NCBI GenBank assembly: GCA_017551505.1
Contig: JAFZLL010000044.1
Coordinates: 1-39,696, forward strand
Direction: 5' to 3'
From: Eubacteriaceae bacterium
GTDB taxonomy: Bacteria > Bacillota > Clostridia > Eubacteriales > Anaerofustaceae
Length of the DNA stretch: 39,696 bases
Position numbers and translations under genes: made by a program. The notes beneath the pieces were generated by a model. It was not told where the DNA came from. It searched no databases and saw only the letters and a list, made by a program, of their open reading frames with translations. Positions 27,141 to 35,375 of the stretch are shown piece by piece. Every line of letters begins with the position of its first letter. Positions within the stretch are counted from its first letter, which is position 1.

Positions 27141-28529
27141 ATGATAGGATCCATCGACAACGAAAACACCTGTCTGGCCGGGAAGATCGCCTCACTCGCG
27201 GAAAAGGAAGGCGGAAGGGCTTTTTATGTCGGAGGCTGTGTCAGAGACCATCTAAGAGGCGTTCCCGTAAAGGATATAGATATAGAGGTGCACGGGATCA
27301 CGCCTCAGAAGCTGGAGGCGATCCTCGACACTCTGGGACAGCGCCTGAATATCGGAGCTTTTTTCGGTATCTACGGCATCAAAGGCTATGAAGTGGATAT
27401 CGCCCTGCCCAGGAGGGAAAAGAAGGAAGGGGAAGGACACAGGGATTTCTCGGTCGAGGTGGATCCCTTCGCCGGAACGCTTTCGGCTGCCCGCCGGAGG
27501 GATTTCACGATCAACGCACTTATGATGGATATTCTGACCGGCGAGATCATCGACCATTTCGGTGGTATCGAGGATCTGCGATCTGGGATACTGAGGGCTG
27601 TGAGCGCCGACACATTCGCAGAAGATCCGCTGCGAGTGCTCAGAGGAGCGCAGTTCGCTGCGCGTTTCGGTTTCAGGCTGGATGATGAGACTGTAGAGAT
27701 CTGCCGCGGAATGGATCTGGCGGCTTTGTCCAGAGAGAGGGTCGAAGGGGAGCTGAAGAAAGCAATGCTTGCCTCACACAGACCTTCGGTCTTTTTCGAA
27801 ATACTCAGACAGTGCGGAGCACTTTTCCCGTGGTTTACGGAAGCCGAAGCGCTCATAGGCGTCAGACAGGATCCCAGGTTCCATGCGGAAGGCGATGTCT
27901 GGACTCATACGATGATGGTGATCGATGAAGCGGCGAAATACTCAGGGAGCGTATCAAACCCGTTCGGTTTTATGCTTGCCGCGCTGACGCATGATTTCGG
28001 GAAAGCGGTCTCGACCACAGAGACAGGCGGTGCTGTTCATGCCTACGGCCACGAGGAAGAGAGCGTTAGGATCGCCGCCGTTTTCATGGACAGGCTGACC
28101 GGCGAAAAGGAACTCAGGAATTATGTACTGAACCTGACAAGATACCATATGAAACCGAACACTGTAGCCGCAGACAGGTCTGCCGTAAAAACGACAAACA
28201 GGATGTTTGACGAATCTGTTGATCCGGAGGCGCTCATTTATCTAGCCACCGCCGACAGCCTCGGTAAGATCTCCGAAGGGATGTATGTTTCTTACGAGGA
28301 CTTCCTTTTCGAGCGGTTGGAGATATATAGGGAATACATGGCTCGACCGTACGTGATGGGCAGGGACCTTATCGATGCGGGCGTGCAGCCGGGGGAAGAT
28401 TTTTCGGAGCTCCTGTCGTATGCCCATAAGCTGAGGCTTGCAGGTATTCCCAAGGACGAAGCCTTAAAGCAGGTGATCTCCAGAGCGAGAAAGGGAAGGG
28501 AAAAGGGAAAAAACAGCTTGAGTCATTGA
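27141..28529 (+). CDS. CCA-adding-type tRNA nucleotidyltransferase / poly(A) polymerase family, with HD domain
   Basis: A 462-residue class II nucleotidyltransferase-fold protein. The head domain has the GGCVRD motif (residues 31-36) and the catalytic acidic DIDIE (45-49), followed by RRDFTINALMMD and the template-like EDPLRVLRGAQFAARFGF. The second half has an HD-type phosphohydrolase signature (WTHTMMV, then LTHDFGK and HEEESVR). The family adds or repairs CCA ends, or acts as poly(A) polymerase, and the sequence does not fully separate these. The ATG is preceded by TAAAGAG. The only tRNA in the window sits directly upstream but already encodes CCA. Confidence 0.9.
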   Translation: MIGSIDNENTCLAGKIASLAEKEGGRAFYVGGCVRDHLRGVPVKDIDIEVHGITPQKLEAILDTLGQRLNIGAFFGIYGIKGYEVDIALPRREKKEGEGHRDFSVEVDPFAGTLSAARRRDFTINALMMDILTGEIIDHFGGIEDLRSGILRAVSADTFAEDPLRVLRGAQFAARFGFRLDDETVEICRGMDLAALSRERVEGELKKAMLASHRPSVFFEILRQCGALFPWFTEAEALIGVRQDPRFHAEGDVWTHTMMVIDEAAKYSGSVSNPFGFMLAALTHDFGKAVSTTETGGAVHAYGHEEESVRIAAVFMDRLTGEKELRNYVLNLTRYHMKPNTVAADRSAVKTTNRMFDESVDPEALIYLATADSLGKISEGMYVSYEDFLFERLEIYREYMARPYVMGRDLIDAGVQPGEDFSELLSYAHKLRLAGIPKDEALKQVISRARKGREKGKNSLSH

Positions 28530-28555
28530 ATCCCGCCTGTAACGGCGGGATTTTT
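28529..28555 (+). terminator. Terminator after the nucleotidyltransferase gene
   Basis: AATCCCGCC and GGCGGGATT pair perfectly around six bases and continue into TTT. It starts at the last base of the stop codon. Confidence 0.92.
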
Positions 28556-28671
28556 GCATCCTTTAGGCATATGCCTGCCCTATGCTTAGAGAGTCCCAAA
28601 CTCACACAACCTGATCGATACGGGTTTCTGAATCGGGCATTCAAGCTGTTTTCAGCCTGCTTTTTCCGGTG

Positions 28672-28700
28672 TTGAAAAAACGCATGGCGTGATGTATAAT
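28672..28700 (+). promoter_or_regulatory. Promoter of the relA-uppS-cdsA-rseP-ispG cluster
   Basis: TTGAAA (28672-28677) and a perfect TATAAT (28695-28700) are spaced by 17 bp, about 37 bp before the ATG of the first gene. Confidence 0.85.
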
Positions 28701-28736
28701 TTTATATTATAAATACTTACGGAAGGAGACGAAGAG

Positions 28737-30908
28737 ATGGACTGTGAAGCGCTGGAAGAGAAAAAGAAGATAGACGAAATCATCGATACCGTTAAAATGT
28801 ACCATCCCGACACGGACTGCTCCGTTATACAAAAAGCCTATCTCTTCGCGAAGGAGGCTCACGACGGGCAGAAGCGCCTTTCCGGTGAGGATTTTATAAA
28901 CCATCCCATTGAAATAGCAAGGATACTCTCAAACCTTCAGCTGGACGAAACGACAGTCTCGGCAGGGCTCCTGCACGACGTTGTCGAGGATACATCCATC
29001 TCGCTGGACGATATACGGGAAGGCTTTTCCGATGAGATTGCTTCCCTTGTGGACGGGGTGACCAAGATCAACAGGATCAAAGTCTCCGGCGAGGACGAGG
29101 AGCAGATCGAGACTTTCCGCAAGATGTTCGTTGCCATGGCCAATGACGTGAGGGTCATCATCGTAAAGCTTGCGGACAGGCTGCACAATATGAGGACACT
29201 GGCTGCGATGACCAGGGAAAAGCAGATCAAAAAATCCAGGGAGACTCTGGATATTTATGCCCCTATCTCTTCCCGCCTGGGTATTTACCGCATCAAATGG
29301 GAGCTGGAGGATCTGGCATTTAAATTCCTGGAACCTGAAAGCTATGCTGAAGTTGTCGAGCTTGTGGCCAGTGAAAGGGAAGAGCGTGAAGAGTATATCC
29401 GCGGAGTTATTGAGATTCTTTCCGAAAAACTGACAAGCGAGAATATACAGCACGAAATCTCCGGACGTCCGAAGCATTACTACAGCATCTATCAGAAGAT
29501 GGAGAGCGGTAAAGGCATTGATGAGATATACGACCTTATGGCGATACGCGTCATCGTAAACAAGATCGACGACTGCTACGCCACCCTGGGCTGGGCGCAC
29601 ACTTTGTGGAAGCCGATCCCCGGGCGCATAAAGGACTATATAGCCATGCCCAAAGCCAATATGTACCAGAGCCTGCATACCACGGTAATGGGACCGGGCG
29701 GGAAGCCTTTCGAGATACAGATACGTACCGTAGAGATGCATATGATCGCTGAATACGGTGTCGCTGCGCACTGGAGGTATAAGGAAGGTAAAGCCGGTCC
29801 TGACGGCCTGTCCGAAAAACTCAACGGCCTGATGAACGAGATCAAGGAGCTCGAACAGGACAGCGAGGACAGCGGGGACTTCGTGGAGAGCGTAAAGACA
29901 GACCTGTATGACGACGAAGTCTTTATCTTCACCCCGAAGGGAAAGCTCATCGAACTGCCTGCCGGGGCCACACCGATCGATTTTGCGTATCGAATACATA
30001 CTGATGTGGGGAACAGCTGCGTCGGATCCAAGGTGAACGGTAAGATCGTGCCTTTGACCTACAAGCTGCAGAACGGAGACAGGGTGGAGATCCTTACGAA
30101 TACCTCCTCAAAAGGACCAAGCCGTGACTGGCTGAACGTGGTGGTCTCCCCTCAGGCAAGGAATAAGATACGTGCCTTTTTCCGCAAGGCGGATAAGGAA
30201 GAGAACATACTGAAAGGCCGCGAGCTTTTCAAACGGGAATGCAAACATCTCAAGACCGAGATCACCGAGGATATGAAGCTCAGATACGAGGACTTCATCA
30301 GATCCCGTTTCAATGTCGCAAGCTGGGATGATCTGTACGCCACGATAGGCTACGGAGGTGTCAAGGCGGGATACGTGATCCAGCGGATAAAGGCTAACTT
30401 CACCCACGATTTCGCCGAGGAATCGGACAGGCCCGCGCTCGTGAAGGCCCCTACGAAGGGAAAAGGCGCATCCGTGCATGTCCAAGGGCATTCCGATCTT
30501 GAAGTCACCTTCGCCAATTGCTGCAAGCCCGTTCCCGGAGACCAGATCGTCGGTTTTACGACCAGGGGAAGGGGCATCACCGTGCACCGGGCGGACTGCG
30601 TGAATATCGCGAATACCAACGAGCCGGACAGGATCATCGCGGTCAACTGGATAACCGAGAACGTACAGTCCGACAGCTTTACAGCCAACCTCATGATCCG
30701 CTGTCTCGACAGGAAGGGCCTTATCGCCGATGTTTCGACGATCATCGGAAACGAGGGCATCAATATTTCGTCTTTCAGGACTGCCGCCTCAGGGGAGGAT
30801 GAGATCAGGATGAATATCGAGATCGTCATATCATCTGTCTCTCAGGTACAGTCGCTCGTTAATAAACTGGGAAGTGTACCCAGCGTCCTCGCTGTGTACA
30901 GGATATGA
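28737..30908 (+). CDS. relA: Bifunctional (p)ppGpp synthetase/hydrolase RelA/SpoT
   Basis: A 723-residue long RSH stringent-response enzyme. The hydrolase half has an HD site (HPIEIARIL, LLHDVVEDT, KLADRLHNMRTL), which is intact. The synthetase half has YHSIYQKMESG-like and YQSLHTTV..PFEIQIRT motifs with the catalytic region EIYDLMAIRV. The C-terminal part has a TGS domain (VFIFTPKGKLIELPAGATPIDFAY), a zinc-finger-like CCKPVPGDQI and an ACT domain. It both makes and destroys (p)ppGpp on ribosomes. GGAAGGAG precedes the ATG. The uppS gene starts 2 bp after the stop. Confidence 0.96.
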   Translation: MDCEALEEKKKIDEIIDTVKMYHPDTDCSVIQKAYLFAKEAHDGQKRLSGEDFINHPIEIARILSNLQLDETTVSAGLLHDVVEDTSISLDDIREGFSDEIASLVDGVTKINRIKVSGEDEEQIETFRKMFVAMANDVRVIIVKLADRLHNMRTLAAMTREKQIKKSRETLDIYAPISSRLGIYRIKWELEDLAFKFLEPESYAEVVELVASEREEREEYIRGVIEILSEKLTSENIQHEISGRPKHYYSIYQKMESGKGIDEIYDLMAIRVIVNKIDDCYATLGWAHTLWKPIPGRIKDYIAMPKANMYQSLHTTVMGPGGKPFEIQIRTVEMHMIAEYGVAAHWRYKEGKAGPDGLSEKLNGLMNEIKELEQDSEDSGDFVESVKTDLYDDEVFIFTPKGKLIELPAGATPIDFAYRIHTDVGNSCVGSKVNGKIVPLTYKLQNGDRVEILTNTSSKGPSRDWLNVVVSPQARNKIRAFFRKADKEENILKGRELFKRECKHLKTEITEDMKLRYEDFIRSRFNVASWDDLYATIGYGGVKAGYVIQRIKANFTHDFAEESDRPALVKAPTKGKGASVHVQGHSDLEVTFANCCKPVPGDQIVGFTTRGRGITVHRADCVNIANTNEPDRIIAVNWITENVQSDSFTANLMIRCLDRKGLIADVSTIIGNEGINISSFRTAASGEDEIRMNIEIVISSVSQVQSLVNKLGSVPSVLAVYRI

Positions 30909-30909
30909 T

Positions 30910-31620
30910 ATGGAAGAAGTAAGAATACCCGGGCATATAGCCATAATCATGGACGGCAACGGGCGCTGGGCGAAAAAACAGGGCCTTGCGCGCGGCTACG
31001 GGCACAGGGAAGGCATGAAGCCGGTGAGGCGTGCTGTTGAGTTCTGCCGCAACAGGGGCATAAGCTGCCTGACAGTCTTCGCCTTTTCCACCGAAAACTG
31101 GAAGCGTCCCGCAAACGAAGTCGGCATCATCATGGGCATCCTGCGGGAATACCTGTACAGCGAGACTCCGGAGCTGAACGCGAACGGTGTCAGGGTGCGT
31201 TTCATCGGTGATACTTCCGTCCTTCCGCAGGAGTGCAGGGAGGCGATCTATTATTCGGAGAAGACCACTGAGAAAAATGATTCCCTCACTCTCAATATCG
31301 CATGCAATTACGGAGGACGTGCTGATATCCTTCGGGCAGTGAAGGCTCTGGCCGCAAAAGCCGTGCAGGGGGAGATAGACCCTGAAGAACTGACCGAAGA
31401 TGATATATCGGCTGAACTATATGCCGCAGACTGCCCGGATCCGGATATGATAATACGTACCGGCGCCGAAAAGCGCATTTCCAACTTCCTCATCTGGCAG
31501 GGGGCATACAGTGAGCTGTATTTTACCGATAAGCTTTGGCCGGATATTACGGAGGATGATCTGGAAGAAGCTGTAAAGTGGTACTCGGAAAGACAGAGAA
31601 GATACGGGGGGCTTAAATAA
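30910..31620 (+). CDS. uppS: Isoprenyl transferase / undecaprenyl diphosphate synthase
   Basis: A 236-residue cis-prenyltransferase that builds the C55 lipid carrier for cell-wall synthesis. Motifs are HIAIIMDGNGRWAKKQGLARGYGH (the catalytic Asp is in MDGNGRWA), VFAFSTENWKRP, and the C-terminal RTGAEKRISNFLIWQGAYSELYF. The ATG at 30910 is chosen because it lies 2 bp after relA and gives the usual EVRIPGHIAIIMDG start. An in-frame extension to 30874 would overlap relA. The Shine-Dalgarno is only AGGA, so coupling to relA is likely. The stop shares a base with the cdsA start. Confidence 0.96.
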   Translation: MEEVRIPGHIAIIMDGNGRWAKKQGLARGYGHREGMKPVRRAVEFCRNRGISCLTVFAFSTENWKRPANEVGIIMGILREYLYSETPELNANGVRVRFIGDTSVLPQECREAIYYSEKTTEKNDSLTLNIACNYGGRADILRAVKALAAKAVQGEIDPEELTEDDISAELYAADCPDPDMIIRTGAEKRISNFLIWQGAYSELYFTDKLWPDITEDDLEEAVKWYSERQRRYGGLK

Positions 31621-32411
31621 TGAAGCAGAGAATAATTACTGCGTCCTGGCTCATCGCCATAATCGTTGGGGCATTGCTTTTGGGAAAGACAGCGCTGGCT
31701 GTACTTCTAGCGGTATTCTCTCTGGGAGGTGCGTATGAGCACAGCAGGTTATTGACCGAGGATAAAAATCCTGTAAAAAACTCTGCACTTATACTTGCGG
31801 ATCTTGCCGTTCTCGCAGTTGCATATTTCGCCCCGCGTTATCTCTTCGACGTATACATAGCCGCTGTGCTGATCCTCTTTTCGGCCGAGATGATGGTAAG
31901 GGAGCCACACGCCGACAGGTGCGCGATCATGGTATGGGGGCTTACGTACACAGGGCTGTTCATGGCGCTGGGCATACGTCTCGTGCTCCATGAACAAGGC
32001 TACTACGTGATCATCCCGGCAGCGCTCTCATGCGCGTCCTGCGATAATGCGGCATATTTAGTCGGAAGCGCTTTCGGAAAGCACAAACTCACTCCGATCA
32101 GCCCGCATAAGACGGTAGAAGGTGCGGTCGGCGGCTTCTTCGGAGGCTATATCGTCTTCGCAGCCAGCTACTTTTTCGCCGGTCAGGCCGATATCCCCAA
32201 TAAGATGCTGTTCTATTTTGCCGGTGGGATCATTTTCGGCATCATCGGGCAGTTTGGGGATCTGGCGGCCTCAATCGTCAAACGCAAATACGGCGTAAAG
32301 GATTACGGGACTGTTTTCCCTGGCCACGGCGGTTTTCTGGACAGGTTCGATTCCTATCTGTTCGCATTTGCCGCGGCGTATGTCTATGCCGACATATTTA
32401 TGGGATTATAA
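31620..32411 (+). CDS. cdsA: Phosphatidate cytidylyltransferase (CDP-diacylglycerol synthase)
   Basis: A 263-residue polytopic membrane enzyme that makes CDP-diacylglycerol from phosphatidate and CTP. Several hydrophobic segments precede the signature block: CDNAAYLVGSAFGKHKLTP, SPHKTVEGAVGG, GQFGDLAASIVKRKYGVKDYG and the diagnostic PGHGGFLDRFDS. The start overlaps the uppS stop by one base. It is followed after 24 bp by rseP. In most Clostridia the isoprenoid gene dxr lies in that gap, and here it is absent. Confidence 0.95.
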   Translation: MKQRIITASWLIAIIVGALLLGKTALAVLLAVFSLGGAYEHSRLLTEDKNPVKNSALILADLAVLAVAYFAPRYLFDVYIAAVLILFSAEMMVREPHADRCAIMVWGLTYTGLFMALGIRLVLHEQGYYVIIPAALSCASCDNAAYLVGSAFGKHKLTPISPHKTVEGAVGGFFGGYIVFAASYFFAGQADIPNKMLFYFAGGIIFGIIGQFGDLAASIVKRKYGVKDYGTVFPGHGGFLDRFDSYLFAFAAAYVYADIFMGL

Positions 32412-32435
32412 GTAAATCATATACAAGAGGTATAT

Positions 32436-33455
32436 ATGAATACGGTGTTAACGATACTGGTCTCACTCCTGATTTTCGGTTTTCTGATAATGACTCATGA
32501 GCTGGGCCATTTTATCGCCGCCAAAAAATGCGGAGTGACTGTAGAGGAATTCTCCGCGGGTATGGGTCCGCTGATCGCCCAGAAGAAGATAAATGGCACT
32601 GATTTCTCTCTCAGAGCGCTGCCGATCGGCGGATTCTGCAAGATGAAAGGCGAGGATGAGAACGATGACTCGCAGGGATCCCTGTACTCCGCTTCCCCAT
32701 TGAAGCGCATAATAATCCTGCTTTCCGGGGCGGCTATGAATCTGATCACCGCAGCGGTGCTGTTTTTCGCGGTCTACTGCATGACCGGTACGGATCCGAC
32801 CACGACCCTTGCAAAGGTATCTCCCGGATCTCCCGCGGCAATGGCCGGTCTGGAAGCAGGTGACACCATCATCTCCATCAACTCTTCGGTGATCAGTGAA
32901 TGGGATGACATAACCGCTCTTGTGAGAGACGGCGGGGGAGGGGAAGTGACCGTCGTGGTCAGAAAAGCTGACGGAACGGAAAAATCCTACGATATAGTCC
33001 CGGAATACAGTCCCGAGGATGATGCCTATCTCATAGGCATCACTCCAGTGATCAAGACGAATGTATTTAAGGCGCTGCGACTGGGAATCTCAATGGTAGG
33101 CACTTATATCGTACTCATCTGCCAGGTCTTCGGCCAGCTGTTCTCCGGGAAAGCCGGCCTGGAGGTGTTCTCCGGACCGATAGGGGCAGCCGCGGTCATA
33201 GGGGAGTATATGAATTACGGTATCACCTATATCCTCTCCATCGCCGCGTCCATCGCGGTATCCTTGGGCTTCTTTAACCTGCTGCCCGTTCCTGCCCTTG
33301 ACGGCAGCCGCGCTCTCTTCGCATTATATGAACTGATCTTCAAAAAGCATATAGACCGCAAAACAGAAGGCATAATACATACCGTCGGATTCATCATCCT
33401 GATGGCCTTCGGCCTTGTGATCGCCTTCAGGGATATAATAAATCTAAGGAAATGA
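32436..33455 (+). CDS. rseP: RIP metalloprotease RseP (site-2 protease)
   Basis: A 339-residue intramembrane zinc protease. The first helix carries the HELGH zinc motif (HExxH), with the third ligand in the LLPVPALDGSR block near the end. A PDZ domain sits between (KVSPGSPAAMAGLEAGDTIISIN). It has about four transmembrane segments. The family cuts membrane-bound anti-sigma factors and leftover signal peptides. AGAGG precedes the ATG. Its last four bases overlap the ispG start (ATGA). Confidence 0.95.
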   Translation: MNTVLTILVSLLIFGFLIMTHELGHFIAAKKCGVTVEEFSAGMGPLIAQKKINGTDFSLRALPIGGFCKMKGEDENDDSQGSLYSASPLKRIIILLSGAAMNLITAAVLFFAVYCMTGTDPTTTLAKVSPGSPAAMAGLEAGDTIISINSSVISEWDDITALVRDGGGGEVTVVVRKADGTEKSYDIVPEYSPEDDAYLIGITPVIKTNVFKALRLGISMVGTYIVLICQVFGQLFSGKAGLEVFSGPIGAAAVIGEYMNYGITYILSIAASIAVSLGFFNLLPVPALDGSRALFALYELIFKKHIDRKTEGIIHTVGFIILMAFGLVIAFRDIINLRK

Positions 33456-34516
33456 AAACCAGAACGATAGATGTCGGCGGAGTAAAAATAGGAGGGGGAA
33501 ATCCCATCACCGTGCAGTCTATGCTGACAGTCCCTCTGACTGACACCGAAAATGTCCTCAGACAGATCAGCGATCTGGAAAATGCCGGATGCGAGATCAT
33601 ACGCGGTGCTGTGCCGGATCAGGCTGCGGCTGCGGCTCTGAAGGAGATCATCCCCAAAATGAAGGTGCCTTTTGTGGCGGACATACACTTCAACTACCGT
33701 CTGGCGATCGCTTCAGCTGAAGCGGGAGCCGCAAAAGTGCGTATAAATCCCGGAAACATCGGGAGTGATGATAACATTAGGAAGGTCTGCGAGTCCCTGA
33801 TATATCACTGCATTCCTGCGCGAATCGGAGTAAACAGCGGCAGCGTGGAAAAAGAGATCCTGGCCAGATATGGAGGGAAAGTAACAGCAGAGGGCCTGGC
33901 TGAAAGCGCAGCGAAGAGCGTAAGGACTTTTGAAAAATACGGGCTTACCGATGTCGCCGTAAGCATAAAGGCAACAGACGTTCCGATGACCGTAGAATCC
34001 AACCGTATATTTTCCGCCCGTTATGACAACCCGCTTCATATCGGCATCACCGAAGCCGGCGCTGATGAAGAAGGCATGATCTACTCGGCTGTCGGGATAG
34101 GGTCGATGCTGATGGAAGGCATTGGGGACACGATAAGAGTCTCTCTCACAGGCGACCCTGTGAATGAAGTGCGTATCGGCAGGGAGATACTGAGGGCATG
34201 CGGCTTAAGGCACGAAGGCGTCCGGGTCATCTCCTGCCCGACTTGCGCCCGCACGGATGCAGATACCCTTTCCATGGTGCATACCATAAAAGAGGAGACG
34301 AAGGATATCACAACTCCGATGACCGTAGCTGTGATGGGCTGTGTGGTAAATGGGCCGGGTGAGAGCAGACAAGCCGATATAGGAGTGGCGTGCACGGGCA
34401 GCCGCGGTGTGATCTTCAGAAAAGGCGAGATATACAAGACCGTAAACAGGGACGATATTGTTCCGCTGCTTCTGAAAGAGATCTTTGAAATTGAAAAAGA
34501 AAAAACCGCGCTGTAA
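33452..34516 (+). CDS. ispG: 4-hydroxy-3-methylbut-2-enyl diphosphate synthase (flavodoxin/ferredoxin)
   Basis: A 354-residue [4Fe-4S] enzyme of the MEP isoprenoid pathway. The TIM-barrel part starts with VGGVKIGGGNPITVQSMLTVPLTDTE and includes VPFVADIHFNYRLAI and KVRINPGNIG. The cluster cysteines are in ISCPTCART and VMGCVVNGPGE near the C-terminus. The start ATG overlaps the rseP stop. Its presence shows the MEP route is used, so dxr should exist elsewhere in the genome. The 3' end of the gene contains the stem of a minus-strand terminator. Confidence 0.97.
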   Translation: MKTRTIDVGGVKIGGGNPITVQSMLTVPLTDTENVLRQISDLENAGCEIIRGAVPDQAAAAALKEIIPKMKVPFVADIHFNYRLAIASAEAGAAKVRINPGNIGSDDNIRKVCESLIYHCIPARIGVNSGSVEKEILARYGGKVTAEGLAESAAKSVRTFEKYGLTDVAVSIKATDVPMTVESNRIFSARYDNPLHIGITEAGADEEGMIYSAVGIGSMLMEGIGDTIRVSLTGDPVNEVRIGREILRACGLRHEGVRVISCPTCARTDADTLSMVHTIKEETKDITTPMTVAVMGCVVNGPGESRQADIGVACTGSRGVIFRKGEIYKTVNRDDIVPLLLKEIFEIEKEKTAL

Positions 34517-34524
34517 AACAGCGC
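34493..34524 (-). terminator. Minus-strand terminator of the half EPSP-synthase-like gene
   Basis: GCGCTGT (34508-34514) and ACAGCGC (34518-34524) pair perfectly. On the minus strand a long T-rich run follows (plus-strand A tract 34493-34505). It overlaps the stop codon of ispG, and the plus strand lacks a T tract. It lies about 94 bp after the stop of the minus-strand gene. Confidence 0.75.
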
Positions 34525-34617
34525 ATAAAGACAGACAGCAGAATATAGAAAAGCAGGATTATTTACATAACGGAATCCGAATAGACATCTGAGACTTTTT
34601 CATTGCGGAAAGCATTG

Positions 34618-35271
34618 TCATTCAGTCGTTTTTGCGATGTCCGTATTGCCCCCGTGGTCGGCAAAATGCTGCCAGAAACCGGGGAAGGCTTCGTCCATGG
34701 CCTGTGCGTGGGAAACAGAGATCGTATCGGCGCTGATATAGGCCAGAGGCAGGGATGCTGCCGCTATGCGCCAGTCGCCTCCTGTGTCGATGATGCCTCC
34801 GGGGAGCTTTTTCCCGCCGGCCAGTCCTTTTATCATCAACCTGTCATAAAGTGCCGCGCAGTCAGCACCGGCGTCCTGAGCCATCTGGCATGTGAGCCTG
34901 AATATTTCCCGGGAATTATTGCCGGGTTTTTCCATTGATATGCAGCAGGCATCAGTGCTGCGCGCACAGAGCGCAGTGAAGATCGGCATCAGATGCGGCA
35001 TATCCGACATATCGGCGGCAACGCTCTTTACCCTTCCGGTAAGCGCGATTCCCTTTAGCCGGGTTATGCAGGAAAGACCCGCCTCCTCCGCCAGGGATAT
35101 AAAGCGGGCACACCAGTGGGATCTCTCCGTTATATCCGTTACTATCAGGTCAGGGTTATAGATGGACAGAGAGAGCCAGAGGGCGCATATCACCTCGTCC
35201 TTTTCAGGGTCTCCGGTCACTTCAGGGCGTACCCAGCCTTTCAGCCTGCCTCCGCCGATGTGCAGAATCAT
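34618..35271 (-). CDS. Stand-alone half-length EPSP-synthase (AroA)-like protein
   Basis: This 217-residue protein resembles only the C-terminal half of 3-phosphoshikimate 1-carboxyvinyltransferase (usually about 430 residues). The matching blocks are DMSDMPHLMPIFTAL (AroA DxSDxPDLVPILA), an NNSRE segment where AroA has ESDR, LPGGIIDTGGDWRIAAAS (AroA VDSxxDHRIAMA) and EAFPGFWQHF (SFPDFFExL). The ESDR motif and the His of DHR are changed. The start is set to ATG at 35271 because AAAGGAGG lies 5 bp upstream. An open frame to 35352 lacks a ribosome site. No N-terminal half is found nearby. It may be inactive, repurposed, or a subunit that needs a partner. A plausible -10 (TATAAT on the minus strand, 35291-35296) precedes it. 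Confidence 0.75.
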   Translation of the reverse strand: MILHIGGGRLKGWVRPEVTGDPEKDEVICALWLSLSIYNPDLIVTDITERSHWCARFISLAEEAGLSCITRLKGIALTGRVKSVAADMSDMPHLMPIFTALCARSTDACCISMEKPGNNSREIFRLTCQMAQDAGADCAALYDRLMIKGLAGGKKLPGGIIDTGGDWRIAAASLPLAYISADTISVSHAQAMDEAFPGFWQHFADHGGNTDIAKTTE

Positions 35272-35339
35272 GGATGCCTCCTTTAGACTCATTATAACAG
35301 AACCCATGTCATCTGCTGCAGAAAAAGAATCCTTTGTGT

Positions 35340-35345
35340 TATAAT
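35340..35345 (+). promoter_or_regulatory. Possible -10 box of the PLC-like gene
   Basis: A perfect TATAAT lies 31 bp before the ATG at 35376 in the short divergent gap. No good -35 box is seen at 16-18 bp, so confidence is limited. Confidence 0.4.
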
Positions 35346-35375
35346 ATATCACTATATCACTGTGCGAGGTTTACG

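Noticed and set aside
28929-29999. 356-codon minus-strand open frame opposite relA
   Set aside because: Shadow of a conserved gene, with no recognisable domain.
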